Positions 1-5,871 of a DNA stretch of 9,304 nucleotides are shown here, piece after piece. The DNA comes from JACKJP01 sp050186955 (GTDB taxonomy: Bacteria; Pseudomonadota; Alphaproteobacteria; Rhizobiales; Tepidamorphaceae), in contig JBFWXZ010000132.1 of the NCBI GenBank assembly GCA_050186955.1, forward strand, positions 1 through 9,304. Direction: 5' to 3'. A program made the position numbers and the translations under genes. The first letter of the stretch is position 1. The number at the start of each line of letters is the position of its first letter. A model generated the notes under the pieces. It made no database searches and was not told the origin of the DNA. It saw only the letters and a program-made list of their open reading frames with translations.

Positions 1-158
1 GGTGTCGTCGCGAACTCGGACGCGGGCGCCGGCGCGGGAGGCCGCTCGCCCATCGGCGGCGTACCGGAGGCCGGCTCGGCCGGCGCGACGGGTTCGCGGG
101 GCTGCACCGGCGGCGCAGGCCTGAACTCGTCGTTTCCGCTACCCCTTCTACCGAACAT
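1..158 (-). CDS. cpaF: Tad/Flp pilus motor ATPase CpaF, N-terminal fragment (runs off left edge)
   Basis: This is the start of a minus-strand reading frame beginning with ATG at 158. It encodes MFGRRGSGNDEF and then a Pro/Ala/Glu-rich stretch; 52 codons lie in the window and no stop is reached. CpaF (TadA) is the cytoplasmic secretion ATPase that powers Flp pilus polymerisation. The family typically begins MFG(K/R)RG and has a low-complexity N-terminal segment before the ATPase core, and that start is all that is visible here: no Walker motif falls inside the window. The identification rests on the MFGRRG start plus position, 10 bp downstream of the cpaE stop in the canonical cpaE-cpaF order. 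A GGGCAGG-like sequence just ahead of the ATG could serve as ribosome binding site. The ATPase domain itself is inferred to lie to the left of the window. Confidence 0.85.
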   Translation of the reverse strand, partial: MFGRRGSGNDEFRPAPPVQPREPVAPAEPASGTPPMGERPPAPAPASEFATT

Positions 159-168
159 CGCCTGCCCG

Positions 169-1434
169 TCAGCCCTTGCCGCGCAGCTTGGACAGCATCG
201 GCGCGAGCGCGAAGCGCTTGCGCTGACGTATCTCGCGGCGGCCCATGAGCATCTCCGCGAGATGCGCGAACGTCTCCACCGGCTTCGCCGCCGCCTGCAT
301 CTCGGCGATCATCTGGCCGTTGTTGGCGGCGGTGCCGAAGAGCTGCGGATCGAAGGCGATGACCCCGGCCGGATCGATGCCGATCGAGGCCGCGAAGTCC
401 TTGGGCGCGATCTCCGGCCGCTTGGGAACGCCGACCTGGTTGATCACCAGATGCGGCGCGCGGTCGTTCTGGCGCGACGACTTCAGCTTGTCGACGAGGT
501 TCTTGGCGTTGCGCAGCCCGGCGAGATCGGGCGTCGTGACGACGACGATGTCGTCGGCGGCGACGAGCGTCTCCTTCGCCCAGCCGGTCCACACATGCGG
601 CACGTCGACGACGATCGCCGGCACCGCGTGGCGCAGAAGCGCGAAGAGCTGGTCGAGCGGCGTCTGCTCGATGTCGTATTCGCGCTCCAGGGTTCCCGGC
701 GCCGCCATCAGGCTCAGCCGCTCGGTGCATTTCGAGGTCAGGCGGTCGACGAAGGTCTCATCGAGACGCTCGCCGGCGAAGATCGCGTCGGCTATGCCCT
801 GCACCGGATCCTGGTTGAAGTTGAGCCCGGCGGTGCCGAAGGGCAGGTCGAGATCGGCGATCATCACGTCCTGCATCAGGTCCTGGCTGATCGCCCAGGC
901 GACGTTGTGGGCGATCGTCGACGAACCCGCGCCACCGCGCGCGCCGACGAAGGCGATCGCGCGGCCGAGCGTCTCCGACTTGTCGGCGCCGAAGACGCGC
1001 GACACCGCGCCTAGGAAATCCAGCGTGTCGATGGGGGCGACGAGATAGTCGGTGACGCCGCGCGAGATGAGCTGGCGGTAAAGCAGGATGTCGTTGGTGT
1101 GGCCGACGACGATGACCTTGGTCGCCGGGTCGCAGACCTCGGCGAGCGAATCGAGCGCCATCAGCATGGCGTCGTGCGAGGCCGACGACTCGGCGACGAT
1201 CACATTGGGGGTCGGGGCGGCGTCGTAGAATTCGCGCGCCGCGGGAATGCCGCCCATCTGCACGGTGACATGCGCCCGCTTGGCGCGGCGGTCGGCCGCG
1301 GCCTCGGCGAGAACCGCGTGGACGCCGGGCGTCTCGCAGAAGCACTGGATGGAGATGCGCGGCAGCGGCGGAACGAAACGCTCCTCCTCGCGATGCGCGA
1401 CCGGCATCTCTTCGTAGCTGTGCGCCTCCGACAT
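169..1434 (-). CDS. cpaE: Pilus assembly protein CpaE/TadZ, ParA-like ATPase with degenerate receiver domain
   Basis: This is a cytoplasmic polar-localisation and assembly factor of the Flp/Tad pilus. Numbering here is for the 422-aa form that starts at the GTG at 1437; ATG at 1434 gives 421 aa. Residues about 26-150 look like a response-regulator receiver fold (PNVIVAES near 77-84, GVTDYLVAPID near 127-137), but the usual phospho-acceptor Asp at the end of strand 3 is replaced (Ala/Glu). Residues about 160-395 are a MinD/ParA-like domain. Its P-loop GARGGAGSST (165-174) lacks both lysines of the standard KGGxGK(T/S) loop. DLDLPFGTAGLNF (195-207) is the switch region and IVVDVP (275-280) is Walker B-like. 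Such atypical P-loops are known in the TadZ/CpaE family. I prefer ATG at 1434, which shares one base with the cpaD stop (TGATG). cpaF follows 10 bp downstream. Confidence 0.93.
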   Translation of the reverse strand: MSEAHSYEEMPVAHREEERFVPPLPRISIQCFCETPGVHAVLAEAAADRRAKRAHVTVQMGGIPAAREFYDAAPTPNVIVAESSASHDAMLMALDSLAEVCDPATKVIVVGHTNDILLYRQLISRGVTDYLVAPIDTLDFLGAVSRVFGADKSETLGRAIAFVGARGGAGSSTIAHNVAWAISQDLMQDVMIADLDLPFGTAGLNFNQDPVQGIADAIFAGERLDETFVDRLTSKCTERLSLMAAPGTLEREYDIEQTPLDQLFALLRHAVPAIVVDVPHVWTGWAKETLVAADDIVVVTTPDLAGLRNAKNLVDKLKSSRQNDRAPHLVINQVGVPKRPEIAPKDFAASIGIDPAGVIAFDPQLFGTAANNGQMIAEMQAAAKPVETFAHLAEMLMGRREIRQRKRFALAPMLSKLRGKG

Positions 1435-2147
1435 CACTCGGACACCTTCGATGCGGTGCCGGCCTTGGCGTCGGCGCGGATCGTCGCCGTATCCTGGCCC
1501 TGGCGGTATTTGTCGAAGACGGTGCGGCGGCGATTGGGATCGCCCGGGTCCTCGGCCTGCGGTCCCGTCAGGTCGCGCGGGTTCGCCACGATTGCCGCCA
1601 GATTCTGCTGGGTGGCGCAGCCGAAATTATAGTAGTCGAGATTCTGCGATCCGGCGGCGAAGGACTTCGGCCACAGGCCGCAGCGCGGCACCGAGGCGGC
1701 GAAGCGGCTGTAGGAGAGATAGACCGGCGCGTTCGGGTTGCCGCCTGCATTGTACGGCGCGATCAGCACGTTCTCGGGACGGATGCCCTCGCCGGCCGCC
1801 AGGGTGCGGATCTCGCCGACGATCGTGTGGGTCAGCCCCTCATTGGGCGTGCCCGACGGGGTCGCCACCTGCAGGACGGATTCGCCCTTGGCGCGATAGG
1901 CCCTGAGATAGCCGATGAGGTCGGTGCGGTCCTTCGGGTTCATCCCGTAGAAGGCGGGATCGGGAACGATGATCATGTCGCGCGACTGGTAGCCGACATG
2001 GATCGGATGCCGGTCGGCGTAGTTCAGCGCCACCGAATGGGTGATCTCGTGCCGGTTCGCGGCGCAACCCGCCGCCGTCGCCGCGAGCGCCAGCAGGGCG
2101 GCGCGGGACAAGGCCCCGGTGATGGTCTTCAAACTTGCGCTGGGCAT
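1434..2147 (-). CDS. cpaD: Flp/Tad pilus outer-membrane lipoprotein CpaD
   Basis: CpaD is a lipoprotein partner of the CpaC secretin in Flp pilus biogenesis. From ATG 2147 the protein is 237 aa. A basic N-terminus, a hydrophobic stretch (ALSRAALLALAATAAG) and a lipobox-like AAGC put the lipidated Cys at residue 28. The C-terminal half carries the block typical of the CpaD family, NFGCATQQNLAAIVANPRDL, preceded by a second cysteine in VPRCGLW; the two could form a disulfide. The start at 2147 is favoured because GGAGAG lies about 10 bases upstream. An in-frame ATG at 2174 would add 9 residues (246 aa), but it sits against the cpaC stop without a clear ribosome binding site and would lengthen the signal peptide. 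The stop overlaps the cpaE start by one base (TGATG), suggesting translational coupling. Confidence 0.92.
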   Translation of the reverse strand: MPSASLKTITGALSRAALLALAATAAGCAANRHEITHSVALNYADRHPIHVGYQSRDMIIVPDPAFYGMNPKDRTDLIGYLRAYRAKGESVLQVATPSGTPNEGLTHTIVGEIRTLAAGEGIRPENVLIAPYNAGGNPNAPVYLSYSRFAASVPRCGLWPKSFAAGSQNLDYYNFGCATQQNLAAIVANPRDLTGPQAEDPGDPNRRRTVFDKYRQGQDTATIRADAKAGTASKVSE

Positions 2148-2180
2148 CTGACCTGCTCTCCACTCACGCGACATTTCGCG

Positions 2181-3623
2181 TTACTCGACGATGAAACCGA
2201 CGGGCCCGCGATAGCGGCCCTCGGGATGGGCTCCCGCCATTCCATAGATCCGGTTCAGACGACCAAGCAGGATGGTGACCGGATCGGAGGCGAGGTGAAA
2301 ATTGTCGTCGGGCCGGGCGAGGTCCTGACGGGCGACCGGATCGACGAGATAGGGGGTCACGAGCACGAGCAGCTCGGTGTCGTTGTTCTGGTAGTCGCGG
2401 CTGCGGAACAGCGTGCCGAGGACGGGCACGTCCATCAGGCCGGGAATGCCGTTGACGATCTGCCGCGTGTCCTGCTGCAGCAGGCCGGCGAGGACCAGCG
2501 AGCCGCCGCTCGGCAGCTCGACGGTGGTGTCGGCGCGGCGGACCTTGAGGCCGGGAATGCGCAGGCTGCCGGCGGCGCCGGTGAAGACCAGCGCGTTCTC
2601 GTCGGTCAGCTCGGAGACCTCGGTGGCGACCTTCAGCGAGATGCGGCCTTCCGACATCACCACCGGCGTGAAGGCCAGCGCGACGCCGAACTCCTTGAAT
2701 TCGAGCTGGATGTTGCCGTCCTCGTCGCGGCCGACGGGCACCGGGAACTCGCCGCCGGCGAGGAATTTGGCGCTCTCGCCGGTGATCGCCGACAGGGTCG
2801 GCTCGGCGAGCACGCGCAGCACGCCGTTGCGCTCCAGCGCCTGCACGGTGCCGGTGATCGTGTCGGTGCCGTTGAGATAGGTGAGCGCGGCATTGGTGGT
2901 CGACAGCGCCTTGTTGGCGACCGGGAACGGGTTCTGCGAGACGATGGTGCTGGCGAAATTGCCCGACGCCAGCGCCGCTTCGAGATTGATGCCGAACTGC
3001 TTGATGACCGAGCGGCGGACCTCGGCGACGGTGACCTTGAGGTGTACCTGCTCCTTGCCCTCGACGGCCAGCATGCTGAGCACCTGCTCGGCCTTGCCGA
3101 CGAAGCGGCCGGCGAGATCGGCTGCGCGGTCGGCGTCGGCCGGCCGCTGCACCGAGCCGGTCAGCACGATGTTGTCGTTCAATGCCTCGACGCGGACGTT
3201 GGAGCCGGGGATAAGCTGCGCGATGGTGCGGCTCAGCACCTCGAGGTCGCGTTCCACCTGCAGCTCGACGCCGGCGATCTGGTTGCCCTGGGCGTCGAAG
3301 AAGAAGACGTTGGTCATGCCGACTTCCATGCCGATCAGATAGGCGCGGCGGGCAGTACGCATGACCGCGTCGGCGATCTTCGGATTGGAGACGAGCACGT
3401 CGCGCGCGTCGCGCGGCAGGTCGATGACCATCGACTTGTTGAGGCCGAGATGCAGGTAGCGGCTGCCGCCGTCATTGACGCCGATCGACACCCGCTGGAT
3501 GTCGGCGGCGCGCGCCGGCAGCGCATCCCCCGCGAGCACGAGCGCGCAGAGAACCGCCAGGCAGCCGAGCGCCGGCATGAGGAACGCGCGGAAGGCGGCC
3601 GCGATGTGGTTCACGCGAAGCAT
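2181..3623 (-). CDS. cpaC: Flp/Tad pilus secretin CpaC (RcpA)
   Basis: This is the outer-membrane pore through which the Flp pilus emerges: 480 aa, normal for the family. Residues 1-40 form a Sec signal peptide with probable cleavage at ALPARAA/D. Residues about 55-125 are the pilus-formation N-terminal domain (SNPKIADAV, GMTNVFFFDAQGNQI). About 121-188 is a BON-like periplasmic domain (VRVEALNDNIVLTGSV). Residues about 262-428 are the secretin domain, with RVLAEPTLSAITGESAKFLAGG, the late motif VPVLGTLFRSRDYQNNDTEL and then LVTPYLV. The ATG at 3623 shares one base with the cpaB stop (TGATG); a GGGG lies about 8 bases ahead of it. The N-terminal domain has a stand-alone paralogue on the other strand at 5244-5705. 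Confidence 0.96.
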   Translation of the reverse strand: MLRVNHIAAAFRAFLMPALGCLAVLCALVLAGDALPARAADIQRVSIGVNDGGSRYLHLGLNKSMVIDLPRDARDVLVSNPKIADAVMRTARRAYLIGMEVGMTNVFFFDAQGNQIAGVELQVERDLEVLSRTIAQLIPGSNVRVEALNDNIVLTGSVQRPADADRAADLAGRFVGKAEQVLSMLAVEGKEQVHLKVTVAEVRRSVIKQFGINLEAALASGNFASTIVSQNPFPVANKALSTTNAALTYLNGTDTITGTVQALERNGVLRVLAEPTLSAITGESAKFLAGGEFPVPVGRDEDGNIQLEFKEFGVALAFTPVVMSEGRISLKVATEVSELTDENALVFTGAAGSLRIPGLKVRRADTTVELPSGGSLVLAGLLQQDTRQIVNGIPGLMDVPVLGTLFRSRDYQNNDTELLVLVTPYLVDPVARQDLARPDDNFHLASDPVTILLGRLNRIYGMAGAHPEGRYRGPVGFIVE

Positions 3624-4447
3624 CAGTTGGTCCCCGTCACCTGGCGAGAAACGCCGTATTTGACCACCGTCACCGTGCCGCTGCGGCGCTTGCCGCCGAG
3701 CAGATGGTCGCCGGGCTCGGGCCCGTCGCCGTCGGTGGCGTTCTTGCCGTCCATGATCGAGCGCAGCGCCAGCGATATCTCGCCAAGCTGCTCGGCGAGG
3801 GCGAGGATCTCCGCCTGGCGCGAGCCGAGCTCGAGGGTGGCGACGGAGCCGACCACGACCTTGTTGCCGTCCTTCTCCTCGACAGTCTGGTCGATGGCGA
3901 GGACGCGGACATTGTCGAGCACGGTCTCGCTGACATAGACCTCGGCGCCGCCCTCGTCCTTCGCCTCGCGCTCGCGGCGGGTCAGGATCACGTCGACGCG
4001 GTCGTTGGGCAGGATGAAGCCGCCGGCGCCGGTCTGCGGCGAGGTCTTGGTGGAGATCGCGCGCATGCCCGACGGCAGCACCGCGGAGAGATAGCCGCCC
4101 TGGCCGGCCTTGACGATCTTGGCGCGGCGGATCGGCTCGCCCGAGACGAAGGCGCCGCGGGCGATATTACCGGAAATCTCCTCGCGTGCGTTGGGGGTGT
4201 TGCGCTCGGTCAGGAAGCTGTCGTTGGCGCTGTCCTGGGGCCATTCCTGCCAGGCCACGTCGCCGGAGCTGATCGACTGTCCCGGCTGGATGTCACGCGA
4301 GGCGACGAGGACCTTGACGAGATTCACCTGCGGCTGCGCCGCGGCGATCTTCGCCTCTTCCTTCCTGCCGAGGCTGCCGGCGAGATACCAGGCGACGGTT
4401 CCCGCGCCGAGGGCGATCGCCAGCACCAGAATGCGCGCCTTGTTCAT
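3623..4447 (-). CDS. cpaB: Flp/Tad pilus assembly protein CpaB (RcpC)
   Basis: The protein has 274 aa. Residues about 4-24 form one N-terminal transmembrane or signal-anchor helix (ARILVLAIALGAGTVAWYLA). Residues about 42-109 are an SAF domain (VLVASRDIQPGQSISSGDV), and about 118-230 match the RcpC/CpaB domain (GYLSAVLPSGMRAISTKTS, FILPNDRVDVILTRR, ATLELGSRQAEIL). CpaB is thought to be a periplasmic component linking the inner-membrane platform to the secretin; SAF domains can bind glycans. The ATG at 4447 follows GGGGTAAACGAGTC, an indifferent ribosome binding site. It is the first gene of the tightly packed cpaB-C-D-E-F unit and is separated from cpaA by a 118-bp gap with promoter-like features, so it may be transcribed independently of cpaA. 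Confidence 0.95.
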   Translation of the reverse strand: MNKARILVLAIALGAGTVAWYLAGSLGRKEEAKIAAAQPQVNLVKVLVASRDIQPGQSISSGDVAWQEWPQDSANDSFLTERNTPNAREEISGNIARGAFVSGEPIRRAKIVKAGQGGYLSAVLPSGMRAISTKTSPQTGAGGFILPNDRVDVILTRREREAKDEGGAEVYVSETVLDNVRVLAIDQTVEEKDGNKVVVGSVATLELGSRQAEILALAEQLGEISLALRSIMDGKNATDGDGPEPGDHLLGGKRRSGTVTVVKYGVSRQVTGTN

Positions 4448-4515
4448 GACTCGTTTACCCCAAAATCACGCGGACCCAAGCGGGCCATTCGGGGAGCAGT
4501 CTGCGCCGGCAACCG

Positions 4516-4530
4516 TCAAATTATGGTTAA
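4516..4530 (-). promoter_or_regulatory. CtrA-like box upstream of cpaB
   Basis: On the minus strand the sequence is TTAACCATAATTTGA, that is TTAA-N7-TTGA, one mismatch from the alphaproteobacterial CtrA consensus TTAA-N7-TTAA. It also carries the CC that often follows the first half-site. It lies about 70 bp upstream of the cpaB ATG, and its second half merges with a TTGACG -35-like hexamer, as in many CtrA-activated promoters. Binding is inferred from sequence only. Confidence 0.5.
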
Positions 4531-4548
4531 TGAAATGTGACGGATTCC

Positions 4549-4563
4549 ATCGAACTGTTCGAT
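4549..4563. promoter_or_regulatory. Perfect 15-bp palindrome ATCGAAC-T-GTTCGAT
   Basis: Two 7-bp arms (4549-4555 and 4557-4563) are exact inverted repeats around one central base. The element sits 2 bp downstream of the cpaA stop and about 20 bp from the CtrA-like box. As RNA it could form only a short 6-bp stem with a 3-nt loop and no T-run, so a dimeric-regulator operator is more likely than a terminator. The regulator is unknown. Confidence 0.4.
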
Positions 4564-4565
4564 AC

Positions 4566-5069
4566 TTATCCGGATACGGGGATCGCCCAGACAGCCCGCG
4601 ACGCAACCATCAGCCCGCCCAGCGCGAGGGCGATCCCGTAGGGAATCCCGCTCTGGCGGTCGTGCAGCCGGGCGATCCATCCCTGACGCGCCAGCGGGGC
4701 GGGCAGCGGCCACATGCGCACCGCCAGCAGGGCCAGCGTCAGCGCGCCGCCATAGATGGCGGAGGCCATGGCGTATTCGAGCATCAGCGAGGGGCCGAGC
4801 CACATCGCGGTGGCGGCGAAGAACTTGGCGTCGCCGCCGCCGATCCAGCCGAAGGAGAAGAGCGCGAACCCCGCCACCAGCGCCGCCAGCCCACAGGCGA
4901 CATGAAAAGCCGCGGCCTCGAGCGGCAGGCCCGAGAGCAGCGCGACGGCGACGAACCCGGCCGCGAACAGCGCGGTCAGGCGGTTCGGAATGGTCATCGT
5001 GAACAGGTCGGAGACCGCCGCCAGGATCATCGCGGTCTGGAAGGCGAGCAGCAGGACCATCGGCGTCAT
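4566..5069 (-). CDS. cpaA: Type IV (Flp/Tad) prepilin peptidase CpaA (TadV), A24 family
   Basis: This inner-membrane aspartic peptidase cleaves the leader of Flp pilin and of TadE/TadF pseudopilins. The 167-aa form from ATG 5069 has several hydrophobic helices. Both catalytic aspartates are visible: D21 in AVSDLFTMTIPN and D80 in the GxGD-type motif WIGGGDAKFF. The short length, with no N-terminal methylase domain, fits CpaA/TadV rather than PilD. ATG 5069 is preceded by GGAGAG at good spacing. The open frame extends to a TTG at 5102 and another ATG lies at 5060, but neither has a better site. It would process the two pseudopilins encoded divergently at 5872-7015. cpaB lies 118 bp downstream in the same direction. 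Confidence 0.94.
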   Translation of the reverse strand: MTPMVLLLAFQTAMILAAVSDLFTMTIPNRLTALFAAGFVAVALLSGLPLEAAAFHVACGLAALVAGFALFSFGWIGGGDAKFFAATAMWLGPSLMLEYAMASAIYGGALTLALLAVRMWPLPAPLARQGWIARLHDRQSGIPYGIALALGGLMVASRAVWAIPVSG

Positions 5070-5120
5070 CGCGGGCTCTCCGGCTTCGGTTCGATCCGGC
5101 AAGCTTTTAAGGAGCGAGCG

Positions 5121-5135
5121 TAAAATCCGGGTAAA
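5121..5135 (-). promoter_or_regulatory. CtrA-like degenerate box upstream of cpaA
   Basis: On the minus strand this reads TTTACCCGGATTTTA followed by CG, that is TTTA-N7-TTTA, an 11-bp-spaced direct repeat of TTTACC/TTTACG. It has the CtrA-box spacing with one mismatch in each half-site and is 52 bp upstream of the chosen cpaA ATG. The call is supported mainly by similar repeats ahead of cpaB and tadE. Confidence 0.35.
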
Positions 5136-5157
5136 GACGCGGGTTCGAGGCAGCGGA

Positions 5158-5174
5158 TTGGCAAAACATTAACC
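5158..5174 (+). promoter_or_regulatory. Weak CtrA-like box upstream of the CpaC-N-like gene
   Basis: The sequence is TTGG-N7-TTAACC. The second half-site is perfect (TTAACC, 5169-5174) but the first matches only TT. TTAA is rare in this GC-rich window: I see it three times, all between genes. The box lies 70 bp upstream of the ATG at 5244. This is the weakest member of the set. Confidence 0.25.
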
Positions 5175-5243
5175 AAGGAGCGGCGAGAATGACGCTCATC
5201 AGCGCGCCGGCCGCCCGGCGCCGCAACCCCTGCGAGTCGAGCC

Positions 5244-5705
5244 ATGCCGAAGAAAACCGCCGCCGCCATCGTGATCGCCGCCGCCCTCGCCGCGCCGCTG
5301 CCGGCGCTCGCCGGCGGCTATGTCGTCGCCGTCGACCGCGCCTCGATCATGCGTCTCGACCAGCCGGCCGCCACCGTCATCATCGGCAACCCGGCGATCG
5401 CCGACGCCTCGGTCTACAGCCGCGAGATGCTCATCATCACCGGCAAGGCCTACGGCACGACCAACCTCATCGTGCTCGACGAGCGCGGCGAGGTGATCAG
5501 CGACAACACCGTCTACGTGCAGGCCCCGAGCGAGGGCGCGGTGACGGTCCAGCGCGGCACCGAGAAGGTGTCGCTGGCCTGCGCGCCCAATTGCGAGCGC
5601 GTGCTCGCCATCGGCGACAGCGGCGAATCCTTCTCCCAGCTCGGCGAGCAGATCAAATCGCGCAACGCTCTAGCGACCGGCGAGCAGCAGCAGGCGCCGA
5701 ACTGA
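5244..5705 (+). CDS. Secreted stand-alone pilus-formation N-terminal domain protein (CpaC N-domain paralogue)
   Basis: The protein has 153 aa. Residues 1-23 form a Sec signal peptide (AAAIVIAAALAAPLPALA, probable cleavage ALA/GG). The rest matches the N-terminal domain of CpaC: IGNPAIADASV at 47-57 and TTNLIVLDERGEVI at 72-85 align with SNPKIADAV and MTNVFFFDAQGNQI of CpaC. There is no BON or secretin domain, so it cannot form a pore. A tail with two cysteines (LACAPNC, C113 and C117) precedes a polar end. Stand-alone proteins of this kind occur next to rhizobial tad loci; their role is unproven, and a periplasmic partner of the secretin is my inference. ATG 5244 is the only start available, because a TGA at 5190 closes the frame upstream. 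Its ribosome binding site is poor (GAGTCGAG), whereas a strong AAGGAG precedes an out-of-frame ATG at 5189. Confidence 0.85.
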   Translation: MPKKTAAAIVIAAALAAPLPALAGGYVVAVDRASIMRLDQPAATVIIGNPAIADASVYSREMLIITGKAYGTTNLIVLDERGEVISDNTVYVQAPSEGAVTVQRGTEKVSLACAPNCERVLAIGDSGESFSQLGEQIKSRNALATGEQQQAPN

Positions 5706-5721
5706 CGCTACGGAATCGGTA

Positions 5722-5738
5722 CTAACCGGGCGTTTACC
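5722..5738 (+). promoter_or_regulatory. CtrA-like degenerate box upstream of tadE
   Basis: The sequence CTAACCGGGCGTTTACC is CTAA-N7-TTTA followed by CC, an 11-bp-spaced direct repeat one mismatch per half-site from TTAA-N7-TTAA. It begins 17 bp after the preceding stop and about 135 bp before the tadE ATG, leaving room for a structured leader. Binding is inferred from the motif and from similar repeats at cpaA and cpaB. Confidence 0.35.
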
Positions 5739-5760
5739 CTATTGCAGGTTGGGCACGCCC

Positions 5761-5795
5761 CGCTCGACTGCGAGCGATGCCGTAAAGAAAACGGC
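5761..5795 (+). other. Two adjacent stem-loops in the gap before tadE
   Basis: The first hairpin is CGCTCG-ACTG-CGAGCG (5761-5776, 6-bp stem). Three bases later comes GCCGT-AAAGAAA-ACGGC (5779-5795, 5-bp stem, A-rich loop). No T-run follows, so a strong intrinsic terminator is unlikely. They may weaken read-through from the upstream gene or structure the tadE leader. A third, imperfect hairpin (CCGG/CCGG arms, 5832-5851) ends about 10 bases before the tadE ribosome binding site. Confidence 0.4.
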
Positions 5796-5871
5796 AATCC
5801 TTATGGCCTAAAGATCGGGACCATATGCGTACCGGCCGCCTTTGCGACCGGAGAGTGTTCGGAGTTCACCC

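Larger units (their letters stand above)
4448..4565 (-). promoter_or_regulatory. Candidate cpaB promoter region between cpaA and cpaB
   Basis: This 118-bp gap is clearly richer in A+T than the flanking genes and has no room for a pilin gene. On the minus strand it holds, in order from cpaA, a 15-bp palindrome (4549-4563), a CtrA-like box (4516-4530) and a TTGACG that could act as a -35 element (4514-4519) overlapping the second half-box. I could not find a convincing -10 hexamer at standard spacing, so transcription from here is an inference. Confidence 0.45.
5070..5243. promoter_or_regulatory. Divergent promoter region between cpaA and the CpaC-N-like gene
   Basis: This 174-bp region separates the start codons of two divergent pilus genes and is A+T-rich between about 5100 and 5175. 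It contains a cpaA-facing repeat (5121-5135), a gene-facing TTAACC (5169-5174) and a strong AAGGAG followed by an ATG at 5189 that is out of frame with the annotated gene. It is the natural place for promoters in both directions, but no complete -35/-10 pair is clear. No Flp pilin fits here. Confidence 0.55.

Noticed and set aside
1827..3938. A 703-codon open frame on the plus strand opposite cpaB-cpaC-cpaD
   Set aside because: It is antisense to three well-identified pilus genes, its product is a Gly/Asp/Arg/His-rich low-complexity string with no domain, and long antisense frames are expected at this GC content.
5189..5725. A 178-codon frame with a good ribosome binding site overlapping the secreted-domain gene
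   Set aside because: The product is almost all Arg, His and Ala. The other frame has a signal peptide and clear similarity to CpaC. The start signal itself is kept as a finding.
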